From: Sphingomonas sp. R647 | Lineage (GTDB): Bacteria > Pseudomonadota > Alphaproteobacteria > Sphingomonadales > Sphingomonadaceae | Assembly (NCBI RefSeq): GCF_020177055.1 | Contig: NZ_JAIQXT010000005.1 | Coordinates: 124,001-188,000, forward strand | DNA length: 64,000 nucleotides | Direction of reading: 5' to 3' | In this document: piece by piece, positions 24,382-32,788 of the stretch | Layout of the letters: each line of letters begins with the position of its first letter | How positions within the stretch are numbered: position 1 is the stretch's first letter | Notes under the pieces: generated by a model | Told to the model about the DNA's origin: nothing | What the model saw: the letters and a program-made list of their open reading frames with translations, nothing else | Databases searched by the model: none | Made by a program: the position numbers and the translations under genes

Positions 24382-24841
24382 GTCGGGCGATCCGCGCGCT
24401 CGCGAACGTCTGGAAGCGTTCGAGATTGCTGAGGAACGCGGTCGATCCCGGCGTGTCGCTGCCATCGCGCGCCGCGTCGAAGATTGGTGCAGCCACCATG
24501 GGGGCCGGCTCGACCGGCATGGGCACCGCAGGCTGCGGCGCCGGGGAGTCGATCAGGCGCAGCGTGGGCGCGTCCATGCGCGCCTCGTGCAACACGACAT
24601 TGCCCTCGGGCGCCATCAGAACGAGATGTTCGACATTGTCGCGGCGCACCAGCAGCAGCGAGCGTTTCTGGTCGACGGTCAGCCGCTCGACCACCTCAAG
24701 CCGCTTCTCCGGGGTGCGGCCCGCGCCCAACCGCCCGGGCAGCCGGATGTCAAAGCGCCGCACACCCCAAAGTACGCCTGCAAGCAGACCGAGCACGATC
24801 GCGAGCGCACCGAACATGCGCAACAGTGCCAGAATCGTCAT
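24374..24841 (-). CDS. fliO: Flagellar biosynthesis protein FliO
   Basis: 155 aa. One N-terminal membrane helix (MFGALAIVLGLLAGVLWGV), then a short beta-rich cytoplasmic domain (RLEVVERLTVDQKRSLLLVR, EHLVLMAPEGNVVL) typical of FliO, and a Pro/Ala-rich tail. FliO helps assemble FliP. Overlaps fliN by 4 bp and fliP by 8 bp. Confidence 0.85.
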   Translation of the reverse strand: MTILALLRMFGALAIVLGLLAGVLWGVRRFDIRLPGRLGAGRTPEKRLEVVERLTVDQKRSLLLVRRDNVEHLVLMAPEGNVVLHEARMDAPTLRLIDSPAPQPAVPMPVEPAPMVAAPIFDAARDGSDTPGSTAFLSNLERFQTFASARIARHA

Positions 24842-25095
24842 GCTGCTGCGCTCGCAGAGACGACTTCGGAAATCTCGATCGACATATGCTCGCCGCTTAC
24901 GATCACGCGGCCCTTGGCGATCAGCGTGTCGTTGACGTAGATCAGCGTCGGATCGGCGTCGGTGCTGTCGAGCGCGACGATCGCGCCGCGGCTCATCTTG
25001 AGTACCTGTCGGATCGGTAGCCGGGTGGACCCCAGCACGATCGACAGTTCAACCATGATATCGTTGAGCACGGCGTTCCCCTGCGTGGTCGTCAT
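24838..25095 (-). CDS. fliN: Flagellar motor switch protein FliN (short copy)
   Basis: 85 aa, consisting of little more than one SpoA (C-ring) domain: VELSIVLGSTRLPIRQVLKM, then ALDSTDADPTLIYVNDTLIA and GRVIVSGEHMSIEISEV. FliN forms the base of the C ring. It is the first of two fliN-type genes here; the other is at 39151. The minus-strand hexamer CTATAAA (25108-25102) ends only 6 bases before its ATG. If that is a -10, the transcript would be leaderless. Confidence 0.9.
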   Translation of the reverse strand: MTTTQGNAVLNDIMVELSIVLGSTRLPIRQVLKMSRGAIVALDSTDADPTLIYVNDTLIAKGRVIVSGEHMSIEISEVVSASAAA

Positions 25096-25101
25096 ACCGT
25101 G

Positions 25102-25159
25102 TTTATAGGGGGCAGAATTTACCCCCGGTCCGACCGACCCGGAAAAACTTGCCTATAAG
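25102..25159. promoter_or_regulatory. Divergent fliNOP / flgC promoter region
   Basis: Minus strand: GGCAAGTTTTTCC (25153-25141), then 32 bases, then CTATAAA (25108-25102). Plus strand: GGCAGAATTTACC (25111-25123), then 29 bases, then CTATAAG (25153-25159). Each half thus repeats the box-N30-CTATNA layout seen before fliF and flbT, in interleaved form. The box fits a FlbD/ftr-like site by position and composition. No -24/-12 sigma-54 pattern was found with correct spacing. Confidence 0.5.
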
Positions 25160-25205
25160 AAAGCTGTCGGGGGCAATTCCTGCCCGCCGCGCCGGATTTG
25201 GGATC

Positions 25206-25613
25206 ATGGACCTCAAAAGTGCCGTCTCGGTCTCCGCCTCGGGCCTGCGTGCCCAGTCGCTGCGGATGCGCGTGATCGCCGAGAACCTCGCCAACCAGAG
25301 CTCGGTGTCGCAGACGCCGGGCGGCGACCCCTATCGCCGCCGGGTGGCAACTTTTGCCGCCGAGGTCGATCGCGCGACCGGTGCGACCAAGGTGTCGGTC
25401 AAGGGCGTCGCCACCGACAAATCCGCATTTCAGCGCGTCTATCAGCCGGGCAACCCCGCTGCCGACGCGCGCGGCTATGTGAACATGCCCAACGTCAACG
25501 GCCTCGTCGAGACCGCCGACCTCAAGGCTGCACAGCGCTCCTACGAAGCCAATCTCAGCGCCATCGAAGCCGCCAAGGGCATGACGATGCGCACCATCGA
25601 CCTGCTGAAATAA
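25206..25613 (+). CDS. flgC: Flagellar proximal rod protein FlgC
   Basis: 135 aa. Rod protein: MDLKSAVSVSASGLRAQSLR and IAENLANQSSVSQTPGGDPYRR, the N-terminal rod motif with the FlgC-type PGGDPYRRR; the C-terminal NVNGLVETADLKAAQRSYEA is characteristic. ATG 25206 chosen over an open upstream frame that crosses the promoter. First gene of flgC-fliE-fliQ-fliR-flhB. The usual upstream neighbour flgB is instead at 32368. Confidence 0.93.
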   Translation: MDLKSAVSVSASGLRAQSLRMRVIAENLANQSSVSQTPGGDPYRRRVATFAAEVDRATGATKVSVKGVATDKSAFQRVYQPGNPAADARGYVNMPNVNGLVETADLKAAQRSYEANLSAIEAAKGMTMRTIDLLK

Positions 25614-25624
25614 GGGAAGCATCC

Positions 25625-25954
25625 ATGTCCATCGGAGCACTTGACGCCGCCACCGCCTATGGCCGCGCCGCGGGCGTTTCGCCGCTGTCGCGCGGCCCCG
25701 GCATCGGCGGCCCCGGCGCCACCGACGCGCCGGCCGCCGGCGGCTTTGGCCAGCTCGTCCAGGGCATGGTCGGCGAGGCGTCGTCCAGCCTGAAAGCCGC
25801 TGAGACCGCGTCCACGCGCCAGATCGCGGGCAAGGGCGACCTGATCGACGTGGTGACCGCGATGGGCGCCGCCGAAGTCGCGCTCGACACCGTCGTCGCT
25901 GTGCGCGACCGCGTGGTGAACGCCTATTCCGAAATCATGCGGATGCAGATCTAG
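25625..25954 (+). CDS. fliE: Flagellar hook-basal body complex protein FliE
   Basis: 109 aa. FliE connects the MS ring and export gate to the rod. The C-terminal half is diagnostic: GDLIDVVTAMGAAEVALDTV and VRDRVVNAYSEIMRMQI. The N-terminal part is Gly/Ala/Pro-rich and variable. AAGGGAAG precedes the ATG, 11 bp after flgC. Confidence 0.9.
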   Translation: MSIGALDAATAYGRAAGVSPLSRGPGIGGPGATDAPAAGGFGQLVQGMVGEASSSLKAAETASTRQIAGKGDLIDVVTAMGAAEVALDTVVAVRDRVVNAYSEIMRMQI

Positions 25955-25963
25955 GCCGAATCG

Positions 25964-26230
25964 ATGGACGCAAATTCCGCCATCGAGATCGGGCGCGCCG
26001 CGCTGATCCTCACCCTCACCGTCGCCGGGCCGCTGCTGTTCGCCGCGCTGTTTACAGGCGTCGCGATTGGCCTGCTTCAGGCGCTGACGCAGATTCAGGA
26101 ACAGACGCTGACCTTCGTTCCCAAGATCATCATCATGGGCATCACCCTGTTGCTCAGCTTTCCGATGATCGGCTCCGCACTTGGCGACTTCATGCGGGTG
26201 CTGAGCGACAAGATCGTCCAGGGCGGCTGA
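25964..26230 (+). CDS. fliQ: Flagellar export gate protein FliQ
   Basis: 88 aa with two membrane helices (LILTLTVAGPLLFAALFTGV and IIIMGITLLLSFPMIG), separated by the conserved GLLQALTQIQEQTLTFVPKI loop of FliQ. Part of the FliPQR export gate. Lies 9 bp after fliE and 7 bp before fliR. Confidence 0.94.
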   Translation: MDANSAIEIGRAALILTLTVAGPLLFAALFTGVAIGLLQALTQIQEQTLTFVPKIIIMGITLLLSFPMIGSALGDFMRVLSDKIVQGG

Positions 26231-26237
26231 CCGCGCG

Positions 26238-26996
26238 ATGATCGAAGACCTGCCGCTGCACGCCACCGCCTTCCTCATCCTGTTTGCGCGGGTTGGGTCG
26301 GTGCTGATGCTGTTGCCGGTGTTTTCGGAAGATGCGGTGCCCGCGCAGATCCGCCTGTTCGCGGGGATGGGCATGACGCTCGGCCTGTGGAGTTTCCTGT
26401 CGGCCAAAGTGATCCCGATCGCCGACGTCACCGATATTCAGCTCGCCGGTATCCTCGTCGCGGAATTGCTGGTCGGCATCGGGCTCGGCCTGATCATGCG
26501 GATCATGTACCAGGCGATCGCGATCGCCGGATCGCTGATCAGCCTGCAGATCGGCCTCACCTCGGCGATGGTGTTCGACCCCGCTCAGTCGGGTCAGGCG
26601 CCGATCCTGTCCAAGTTTGTCGGAGTTGCCGCTGCGGTCGTGTGTTTTGCGATGGCCGTCCACCATCTGTGGCTCGGCGCGCTGATCAAATCCTATGGCC
26701 TGTTTCCCGTGGGCGTCGTGCCCAACAGCCATGACTTCGCCCAGCTGGCGGTAAAGGTAGCGGGTAATTCGCTCGCGCTTGGCGTGTCGCTCGCCGCGCC
26801 GCTGCTGGTCTATGGCATCGTCTTCAACACCGTGCTTGGCCTGGTCGCGCGCGTCGCGCCGGCGCTGCAGGTATTCTTCATCGCCCAGCCGCTCAACCTG
26901 CTGCTCGGAATCACCATCGCCGCGGCCACGCTGGGGGCGACGCTCGTCACCTTCGCGAACAGCATCGCGATGTGGATGAATATGGGCTGGAGCTGA
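26238..26996 (+). CDS. fliR: Flagellar export gate protein FliR
   Basis: 252 aa, about six membrane helices, with FliR features such as FLILFARVGSVLMLLPVFSE, LVAELLVGIGLGLIMRIMYQ, GLTSAMVFDPAQSGQAP and a C-terminal FFIAQPLNLLLGITIAAATL. Integral component of the export gate. Followed by flhB after 4 bp. Confidence 0.94.
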   Translation: MIEDLPLHATAFLILFARVGSVLMLLPVFSEDAVPAQIRLFAGMGMTLGLWSFLSAKVIPIADVTDIQLAGILVAELLVGIGLGLIMRIMYQAIAIAGSLISLQIGLTSAMVFDPAQSGQAPILSKFVGVAAAVVCFAMAVHHLWLGALIKSYGLFPVGVVPNSHDFAQLAVKVAGNSLALGVSLAAPLLVYGIVFNTVLGLVARVAPALQVFFIAQPLNLLLGITIAAATLGATLVTFANSIAMWMNMGWS

Positions 26997-27000
26997 CGCG

Positions 27001-28080
27001 ATGGCTGGTGGATCGGACTCCGAAGACAAGGACTCGAAAACATTCGCCCCCAGTCAGAAGCGCATCGACGATGCGCGGAAGAAGGGCGATGTGCCGATGG
27101 CGCCGGAAATGCGCCAGGCGGCGATGTTTCTGGGCCTGATCGTCATCACTGGCGGGCTGGGCGCGCATGCCGCATCCACACTGGCCGGATCCCTCGCCCG
27201 GATCTGGGGCAGAGCCGACGATTTCCTGTTCAACCCTGATGGTGCGCAGAATTTCGGCGGCTATATCCTCGGCGAACTGGCCGGAGCGCTGTTGCCCCTG
27301 CTTGGCGTGTTGTTTGGCTTCGCGCTGCTCGGCGGCTTCGCCCAAGGGCGCCCGATGATCAGCTTCAGCCGCATCGCGCCCAAGCTCTCAAAGATCAACC
27401 CGGTGTCCGGGTTCAAACGCATGTTTGGCGGACAGGGCCTGTTCGAGTTTGCCAAGACGCTCGCCAAGCTGATCGTCGTTGCGACCATCGGGACGATCAT
27501 TCTGTGGCCGTTCCTGCCAGGTTTTGAAACCATGGTCGGCATCGGCCCAACAATGATCGCGGATCTGTCGCAGCAGATGATCCTCAGCGTGCTGACCTCG
27601 GTCGTCGTGCTGGTTGCGGTGATCGCCGCCGCCGACTTCTTCTATCAGCGGTACAGCTGGACGAAGAAGAACATGATGTCGCTCAAGGACATGAAGGACG
27701 AACATAAGGAGCAGGAGGGCGATCCGAAGATCAAGGGCAAGATGCGCCAGATTGGTATGAAGCGCTCGCGCCAGCGGATGATGCAGGCGGTCCCGTCCGC
27801 CACTGTCGTCATCACCAACCCGACCCATTTTGCGGTCGCGCTCCGCTACGACCATGGCGCTATGAACGCGCCGATCGTGGTGGCCAAGGGCACCGACGCG
27901 ATCGCGCTCAAGATCCGCGAGATCGCGACCGCCAATGGCGTGCCGCTGGTCGAAAACCGCCCGCTCGCCCGCGCGCTCTACGCGAGTGCCGAGATCGATC
28001 ACCCGATCCCGCTCGAGCATTATCAGGCGGTGGCAGAAGTCATCAGCTATGTGCTGAAGCTCGCGCGCGGCGGAAATTAA
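27001..28080 (+). CDS. flhB: Flagellar export switch protein FlhB
   Basis: 359 aa. Four membrane helices and a cytoplasmic C-terminal domain with the autocleavage motif NPTH in TVVITNPTHFAVALRYD. The N-terminal DKDSKTFAPSQKRIDDARKK and the linker KEQEGDPKIKGKMRQIGMKR are typical. Autocleavage switches export from rod/hook to filament substrates together with FliK. Last gene of its operon; convergent with fliX across 61 bp. Confidence 0.95.
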   Translation: MAGGSDSEDKDSKTFAPSQKRIDDARKKGDVPMAPEMRQAAMFLGLIVITGGLGAHAASTLAGSLARIWGRADDFLFNPDGAQNFGGYILGELAGALLPLLGVLFGFALLGGFAQGRPMISFSRIAPKLSKINPVSGFKRMFGGQGLFEFAKTLAKLIVVATIGTIILWPFLPGFETMVGIGPTMIADLSQQMILSVLTSVVVLVAVIAAADFFYQRYSWTKKNMMSLKDMKDEHKEQEGDPKIKGKMRQIGMKRSRQRMMQAVPSATVVITNPTHFAVALRYDHGAMNAPIVVAKGTDAIALKIREIATANGVPLVENRPLARALYASAEIDHPIPLEHYQAVAEVISYVLKLARGGN

Positions 28081-28141
28081 GGCTGCAGCGCGACGGTCAC
28101 GCGCCGGCGCACCGTTAACCATGCCGATTTAGAATTGCGGA

Positions 28142-28567
28142 TCAGACCGTGCGGTCGTGCTTGGCGAGTTCGACGCGGACGCGCAGCTCGATATCGCGGG
28201 CGATGTCGGCAAGATCGGGATCGTCGGGCATCTCGAACACCGCCGCCCATTGCGTCAGCGCGTCGAGCACCGCCTCGTCGGGCGTGCCCTTCACCTGCGC
28301 AGCATGCAATTTTTCAAGGATTTCCAGCCCGCGTGCCGCCGGCCGTGCCTCGCGGCGCCGCTTGTCCTTCGGCGTTTCGAGCGCGGTCGCTGCAGCGAGC
28401 AGGACGTGGACGGTGGTCGCGGCCTGGAGCGTCGGGCCGGCCTGCTGCCCCTGCTGCGGTGCCTCAGGCATCGCCATTTTCGGGAGGGCCAGGCGCAGGG
28501 CGGCGTCCGACCGCGACAGTGCGTTGAGCACCATCTGGACCGGCATCGAGACGCCCTGGATCTGCAC
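28142..28567 (-). CDS. fliX: Flagellar assembly regulator FliX
   Basis: 141 aa from a GTG at 28567 (GGAGG 10 bases upstream). The C-terminal half fits FliX of Caulobacter: basic KDKRRREARPAARGLEILEK, then a leucine-rich stretch and ARDIELRVRVELAKHD, matching the family ending IexRaxVElAK. FliX couples assembly of the early flagellar structure to FlbD activity. It is monocistronic, divergent from flgI and convergent with flhB. Its presence implies that the altered FlbD at 39513 is still under assembly control. Confidence 0.82.
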   Translation of the reverse strand: MQIQGVSMPVQMVLNALSRSDAALRLALPKMAMPEAPQQGQQAGPTLQAATTVHVLLAAATALETPKDKRRREARPAARGLEILEKLHAAQVKGTPDEAVLDALTQWAAVFEMPDDPDLADIARDIELRVRVELAKHDRTV

Positions 28568-28609
28568 TGTCTTCTCACCTCCGCAAAGACCGAATGGGCC
28601 TTTCTCTTT

Positions 28610-28616
28610 CTATAAG
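28610..28616 (+). promoter_or_regulatory. Candidate -10 element of the flgI operon
   Basis: CTATAAG at 28610-28616, 24 bases before the flgI ATG, is identical to the hexamer before flgC. No clear GGCAA box is visible 30 bp upstream; CCGCAAAGAC (28581-28590) is the only weak resemblance. Confidence 0.35.
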
Positions 28617-28640
28617 AAGATTAACGGCATTTCGGAGACG

Positions 28641-29759
28641 ATGGACAGGTTTATGCACATTTTGAGATTGCTGTTGTTAGCGCTGACCCTCGCGGTGCCC
28701 GGCACCGCGGCGGCGAACAGCACGCATCGGATCAAGGACATCGTCGACATCGAGAATGTCCGGCCCAACCAGCTGGTCGGATACGGTCTGGTCGTTGGCC
28801 TTGCCGGAACCGGCGACCGCACCCGCAACACGCCCTTCACCGAGGAATCGATGCAGGCGATGCTGGAGCGGATGGGCGTCAATGTGCGCGGGTCACAGCT
28901 TAAGACGATGAACGTCGCTGCGGTCTCGATCACCGCGACCATGCCGCCCTTTGCGCGTGCCGGATCGCGGATCGACGTGACCGTGTCGGCGCTCGGCGAT
29001 TCCACCAGCCTTCAGGGCGGAACGCTGATCGCCTCGTCTCTCCGCGCGCTCGATGGCGAAATCTACGCCGTCGCGCAGGGACAGGTATCCGTGTCCGGCT
29101 TCAAGGCACAGGGCGCAGCGGCGAGCATCAGCCGCGGCGTCTCCACCTCCGCCCGCATCGCCGATGGCGCGATCATCGAGCGTGAAGTGCCGTTCGCGCT
29201 GCGCAGCGCGACTAGCCTCAAGCTGGCGCTCAAGAACCCCGACTTCACCACCGCCAACATGATTGCGGGCACGATCAACTCGACCTTCGCCGGCACCGCC
29301 GAAGTGCTCGATCCGGCGACCGTCGAGCTGAAGCCCGGACCCGGTTTCCCCGGTTCGGTGGTCGATCTGGTCGCGCGCATCGAAAACCTGCCGGTCTCGG
29401 TCGATCAGCCGGCCAAGGTGATCGTCAACGAAGCTTCGGGCACCGTGGTGATGGGCGCGAATGTGCGCGTCAGCCCGGTCGCGATCGCGCAGGGCGGGCT
29501 GACCATCAGCGTCGCGGAATCGCCGCAGGTGTCGCAGCCTGCGCCGCTGTCGCAGGGCCAGACTCAGGTGGTGCCGCGCACTCAGGTGACGGTCGATGAC
29601 GGCACTGGCCGATCGCTCGGCACGCTGGGCGGCGAAACCTCGCTCGCCTCGCTGGTCGCCGGCCTCAACGCGCTCGGCGTCAGCCCGCGCGACCTGATCA
29701 CCATTCTTCAGGCCGTGAAGAGCGCCGGCGCGCTCCAAGCCGATATCGAGGTGCAGTGA
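28641..29759 (+). CDS. flgI: Flagellar P-ring protein FlgI
   Basis: 372 aa. Periplasmic P-ring subunit around the rod. Signal peptide MDRFMHILRLLLLALTLAVP with cleavage after AAA, then RIKDIVDIENVRPNQLVGYG and LVVGLAGTGDRTRNTPFTEE, both FlgI hallmarks; the C-terminus LVAGLNALGVSPRDLITILQ is also typical. GGAG precedes ATG 28641; an ATG at 28653 would give a shorter signal peptide. First of flgI-flgJ-flgN. Confidence 0.95.
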   Translation: MDRFMHILRLLLLALTLAVPGTAAANSTHRIKDIVDIENVRPNQLVGYGLVVGLAGTGDRTRNTPFTEESMQAMLERMGVNVRGSQLKTMNVAAVSITATMPPFARAGSRIDVTVSALGDSTSLQGGTLIASSLRALDGEIYAVAQGQVSVSGFKAQGAAASISRGVSTSARIADGAIIEREVPFALRSATSLKLALKNPDFTTANMIAGTINSTFAGTAEVLDPATVELKPGPGFPGSVVDLVARIENLPVSVDQPAKVIVNEASGTVVMGANVRVSPVAIAQGGLTISVAESPQVSQPAPLSQGQTQVVPRTQVTVDDGTGRSLGTLGGETSLASLVAGLNALGVSPRDLITILQAVKSAGALQADIEVQ

Positions 29760-30058
29760 TGAGCCCCCTTTCCACCCCCGCCGCCGCGACCACCGGCGCC
29801 GCGCCGAGCGTGCCTACGCCCAAGAACAAGGAAACCGCGCAGGCGTTTGAGGCGGTGTTCATCGGCCAGATGACCCAGTTGATGCTCGAAAGCGTCGAAG
29901 AGGGCGAGTTTTCCGGCGGGCATGGCGAACAGATGTTCCGCGGCGTGCTGGCCGAAAATCTCGGCACCGCCATCGCTGCCAAGGGCGGGATCGGCCTGGC
30001 GCCGGCCGTCATGGACCAGATCATCAAATTGCAGGGGGGCAACACCGATGGAAACTGA
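29759..30058 (+). CDS. flgJ: Rod-cap protein FlgJ, N-terminal domain only
   Basis: 99 aa. Rod-binding domain of FlgJ: ETAQAFEAVFIGQMTQLMLE, then GGHGEQMFRGVLAENLGTAI and GGIGLAPAVMDQIIKLQGG. The muramidase domain present in enterobacterial FlgJ is absent, as in many alphaproteobacteria. A lytic transglycosylase at 5005 could supply the missing activity. Its ATG overlaps the flgI stop and its end overlaps flgN by 11 bp. Confidence 0.88.
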   Translation: MSPLSTPAAATTGAAPSVPTPKNKETAQAFEAVFIGQMTQLMLESVEEGEFSGGHGEQMFRGVLAENLGTAIAAKGGIGLAPAVMDQIIKLQGGNTDGN

Positions 30059-30467
30059 ACTTCTCGACCTGTTCCGCTCGCTGGCGTCGATCAGCGAGGA
30101 AGAGACGTTGCTGCTGAGCCATGGTCGCCGTGGCGAGATCGCCGGGCTGGTTCAGGCCAAGACCCGACTGGTCGGCGCGGTCGATACCGAAGTCGCACGG
30201 CTCGACCGCACCAACCCCGGATGGCGCGACACACTCGATCCGGAGACGCGCGCCGAGCTGTTCGAGGTTGCGGGCCGACTGCGCGATATCTGCGCGGCCA
30301 ATGGCGCGGCGCTCAAGCGCCAGATTGACCTGTCGGACGAAATGATGGGGGAAATCGCCGCCGACGCGCGCCGCCGCCATGGCAGCGGAAGCAGCGCCTA
30401 TGGCGCATCGGGTGCGATGGCCGGTGTGGGGATGGCGGTGCCAATCTCCGTCAACACCAGCTTTTGA
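30048..30467 (+). CDS. flgN: Flagellar export chaperone FlgN-like protein
   Basis: 139 aa. Predicted alpha-helical: METELLDLFRSLASISEEET, LVQAKTRLVGAVDTEVARLD, RDICAANGAALKRQIDLSDE, ending in a flexible Gly/Ser tail. The pattern and the position after flgI-flgJ fit FlgN, the chaperone for FlgK and FlgL, whose sequences are poorly conserved. The ATG at 30048 lies in the end of flgJ; the longer frame to 29922 is inside flgJ. Confidence 0.7.
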   Translation: METELLDLFRSLASISEEETLLLSHGRRGEIAGLVQAKTRLVGAVDTEVARLDRTNPGWRDTLDPETRAELFEVAGRLRDICAANGAALKRQIDLSDEMMGEIAADARRRHGSGSSAYGASGAMAGVGMAVPISVNTSF

Positions 30468-30763
30468 ACGCACGCCTCGCCTTCGCCGTCGCGCTTCCGC
30501 TTGCGGTACCGCTGATCGCCGCAGGGGCGCCGCCGCGCGAGGGCGCGATGCTGATCGTGCCGCTGATCCCGGCGCGTCAGGCGGAGGTGATCGACTGGAT
30601 CGCGCGTGCCGATGCCGGACTGATCGGTTCAGGCCCCGTGCCAGGCTCGCTGATCGTCATCGGAAACAGGGACGCCATCGTGCGGGAAACGTGGCGCCAC
30701 GGGGCGATCACACTCGCCGCGCGACCAGAGATATGTACCGGAAGGAACGGTTGGAATGAATGA
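30464..30763 (+). CDS. Small exported protein of unknown function
   Basis: 99 aa from a TTG at 30464 overlapping the flgN stop. The first 20 residues ([20 protein letters not shown]) are signal-peptide-like. The mature part has a beta/alpha/beta look ([40 protein letters not shown]). Not recognised as a known family. It is overlapped by the chemoreceptor gene starting at 30756, so it may be a periplasmic partner of that receptor or of the basal body. No alternative ATG was seen. Confidence 0.55.
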   Translation: MNARLAFAVALPLAVPLIAAGAPPREGAMLIVPLIPARQAEVIDWIARADAGLIGSGPVPGSLIVIGNRDAIVRETWRHGAITLAARPEICTGRNGWNE

Positions 30764-32294
30764 GTTGACGCTAGACGGCATTCGCAAGGCGGGATTGACG
30801 CTGGTGATGTCGGTGGCAGCAACCTTGTCCCTGGCGCTGCTGGCCGGCATGCTGGTCACCGGTGCGGATGGCTTCGTGACCGTCCTGCTCGCGCTGGTCG
30901 CCCTGCTCGCCTACCCGACCTGGCTGTGGCGGACGGGCGCCACCGATTCAACCGCGCGCATCGCCGCGAGCATGGCGCTCGTCGCCATCCCGGCGATCAT
31001 GCTCTTCGCCTTTCGCGGGATGGCATGGCAGGTCGATCTGCATATGGCGTTCTTCGCCGCGCTCGCCATCACCGCAGTGCTCTGCGACTGGCGCGCGATC
31101 ATCGGCGCGACGCTCGTTGTCGCAGTTCACCATCTCGTGCTCGGCATGGCAGTTCCGGACTGGGTATTTCTCGGCGGTTCCTCGTTCGCGCGGATCCTGC
31201 TCCATGCGGTGATCCTGCTCGGTGAAGCCGGCGCGCTCGTCTTCATTTCCGCGCGCGTCGTGGCGCTGCTTGACGCGATTACGCAAAAGGACGCCGTCCA
31301 GCGCGCGACCGAGGCAGCCATCGCCGCCGAGCGCGAACAGCGGATGCGCGAACTGGAAAGCGCATCCGCCGCGCTGGCGCGCGGGCTGGAAGGCCTGAGC
31401 CGCGGCGAGCTTCACCATCGCATCACCGGGACCATGCCGAGCGGCTATGCGACGATCCAGGCCTATTTCAACCAGGCGATCGAATCGCTGCGGACTTTGG
31501 TCGACGCGGTATCGGGCGGCGCGGCGCAGCTCGATCATAACTCGAGTCAGATCGCGCACGCCGCCGAGGATCTCGCTGCCCGCAGCGAGCGGACCAGCGC
31601 ACGGATCGACGAGGCATCTTCCGCCATCGGGCAGATCGACGCGCGACTGAGCAGAGGCAACAGCACCGTCCGCGAAACCGTCGCCCGCGCCGACGAGGCG
31701 ATCGACAGCGTGCGTCGCGGCCGCGGCGTCACTGACGACGCCGTCCAGACGATGGAGTGCGTCGCGACCAGCGCGAAGGGCATCGACGACGTCATTGAGG
31801 GCCTCGACAAGATTGCGTTCCAGACCCGAGTCCTTGCAATGAACGCGGCGGTCGAGGCTGGCCGCGCCGGCGAGGCAGGCCGTGGCTTTGCCGTCGTCGC
31901 CGATCTGGTCGGACAGCTTGCGATGCGTTCGGAAGAAGAGGCCAAGCGCGCACGCGAACAGCTCACCGCGACCCAGGATCAGGTGGCAAGCGCGGTTACC
32001 GCGATCGGCCAGGTGGACGGTGCGCTCAACGGCATCGAGCAGGTGGTCGAGGGCGTCCACCAGCTGCTGACCGACATGGCCGAGGATTACGGATCGCACA
32101 CCAGCGCGTTGAGCGAGGTCAGCTCAGCCTTCACGACGCTGAACGAATTCACCCAGCAGAACGCCGCGATGGTCGAGGAAAGCAATGCCGCCGCCCGCGC
32201 GTTGTCAGACGAGGCGCGCGCGCTCGCGCGGCTGACTGAACGCTTCACGCTCGAGGAACAGGGCACGCCGATGCCGCTGCGCCAAGCCGCCTGA
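30756..32294 (+). CDS. Membrane chemoreceptor without periplasmic sensor domain
   Basis: 512 aa. Residues 1 to about 180 form about six membrane helices with short loops, so sensing is probably within the membrane or by a partner. A HAMP-like linker follows ([20 protein letters not shown]), then an MCP signalling domain. The hairpin tip reads [20 protein letters not shown] and [15 protein letters not shown]. The Asn, Glu and Arg of NAAVEAGR are kept, but the common QTN is QTR and the usual VVAxEVRxLA is changed at the Glu and Arg. Last gene of the flgI operon, ending before a strong terminator. Confidence 0.88.
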   Translation: MNELTLDGIRKAGLTLVMSVAATLSLALLAGMLVTGADGFVTVLLALVALLAYPTWLWRTGATDSTARIAASMALVAIPAIMLFAFRGMAWQVDLHMAFFAALAITAVLCDWRAIIGATLVVAVHHLVLGMAVPDWVFLGGSSFARILLHAVILLGEAGALVFISARVVALLDAITQKDAVQRATEAAIAAEREQRMRELESASAALARGLEGLSRGELHHRITGTMPSGYATIQAYFNQAIESLRTLVDAVSGGAAQLDHNSSQIAHAAEDLAARSERTSARIDEASSAIGQIDARLSRGNSTVRETVARADEAIDSVRRGRGVTDDAVQTMECVATSAKGIDDVIEGLDKIAFQTRVLAMNAAVEAGRAGEAGRGFAVVADLVGQLAMRSEEEAKRAREQLTATQDQVASAVTAIGQVDGALNGIEQVVEGVHQLLTDMAEDYGSHTSALSEVSSAFTTLNEFTQQNAAMVEESNAAARALSDEARALARLTERFTLEEQGTPMPLRQAA

Positions 32295-32306
32295 AGCCGG
32301 AGCGGA

Positions 32307-32350
32307 CACAAAAAAGGGGCCGTCCCGGCTGGGACGGCCCCTTTTTTGTG
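32307..32350. terminator. Bidirectional intrinsic terminator
   Basis: Perfect 20-bp inverted repeat, arms 32307-32326 and 32331-32350, with loop GGCT. The GC-rich core GGGGCCGTCCC is flanked by A6 on the left and T6 on the right. It ends both the flgI operon (plus) and the flgB operon (minus). Confidence 0.92.
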
Positions 32351-32367
32351 CCGGTCGGTCGGCGTCG

Positions 32368-32784
32368 TCAGCCGCCGCCCTTGCGGCCGAGCGCCGACTG
32401 CATGAGCCCCTGGCTCTTGCGATAGAGGCTGGTCATCGCCGCGAAGTCGGCCTGCACCTGGCCCATCTTGAGCAGCTGGTCCTCCAGCGTGACGTTATTG
32501 CCATCTGGCTTGGTCTCGCTGGTATTGGCATCGAGCATCACGCTGCCCGCCGAGATCGGCGCGCGCGCGCCGAGCGCGGCCATGCCGCCAGTCAGTTGCA
32601 CCTGCGGCCGTGCGATCGACGCGCTGCTGTTGCCGGTGTTGATCAGGTCGCTGAAATCGGGTGCGCGGACATCGCGGGCCTTGAACCCCGGCGTCTCGCT
32701 GTTTGCGATATTCTCGGACAGCACGCGCTGGCGCTCCGAGAGATGTTTCATGTTGCGGGCAATCCCGCCGATCAGATCGGACAT
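32368..32784 (-). CDS. flgB: Flagellar proximal rod protein FlgB
   Basis: 138 aa. LIGGIARNMKHLSERQRVLS and NIANSETPGFKARDVRAPDF are the FlgB rod motifs; the C-terminal LLKMGQVQADFAAMTSLYRK also fits. It is separated from flgC (25206) and placed 4 bp after a large propeller protein on the minus strand, which is an unusual arrangement. Confidence 0.92.
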   Translation of the reverse strand: MSDLIGGIARNMKHLSERQRVLSENIANSETPGFKARDVRAPDFSDLINTGNSSASIARPQVQLTGGMAALGARAPISAGSVMLDANTSETKPDGNNVTLEDQLLKMGQVQADFAAMTSLYRKSQGLMQSALGRKGGG

Positions 32785-32788
32785 GGTG

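Noticed and set aside
25141..25185. Sigma-54-like GG-N10-GC before flgC (CGGGGGCAATTCCTGC)
   Set aside because: The spacing fits, but flanking consensus bases are missing and G-rich runs make such matches common.
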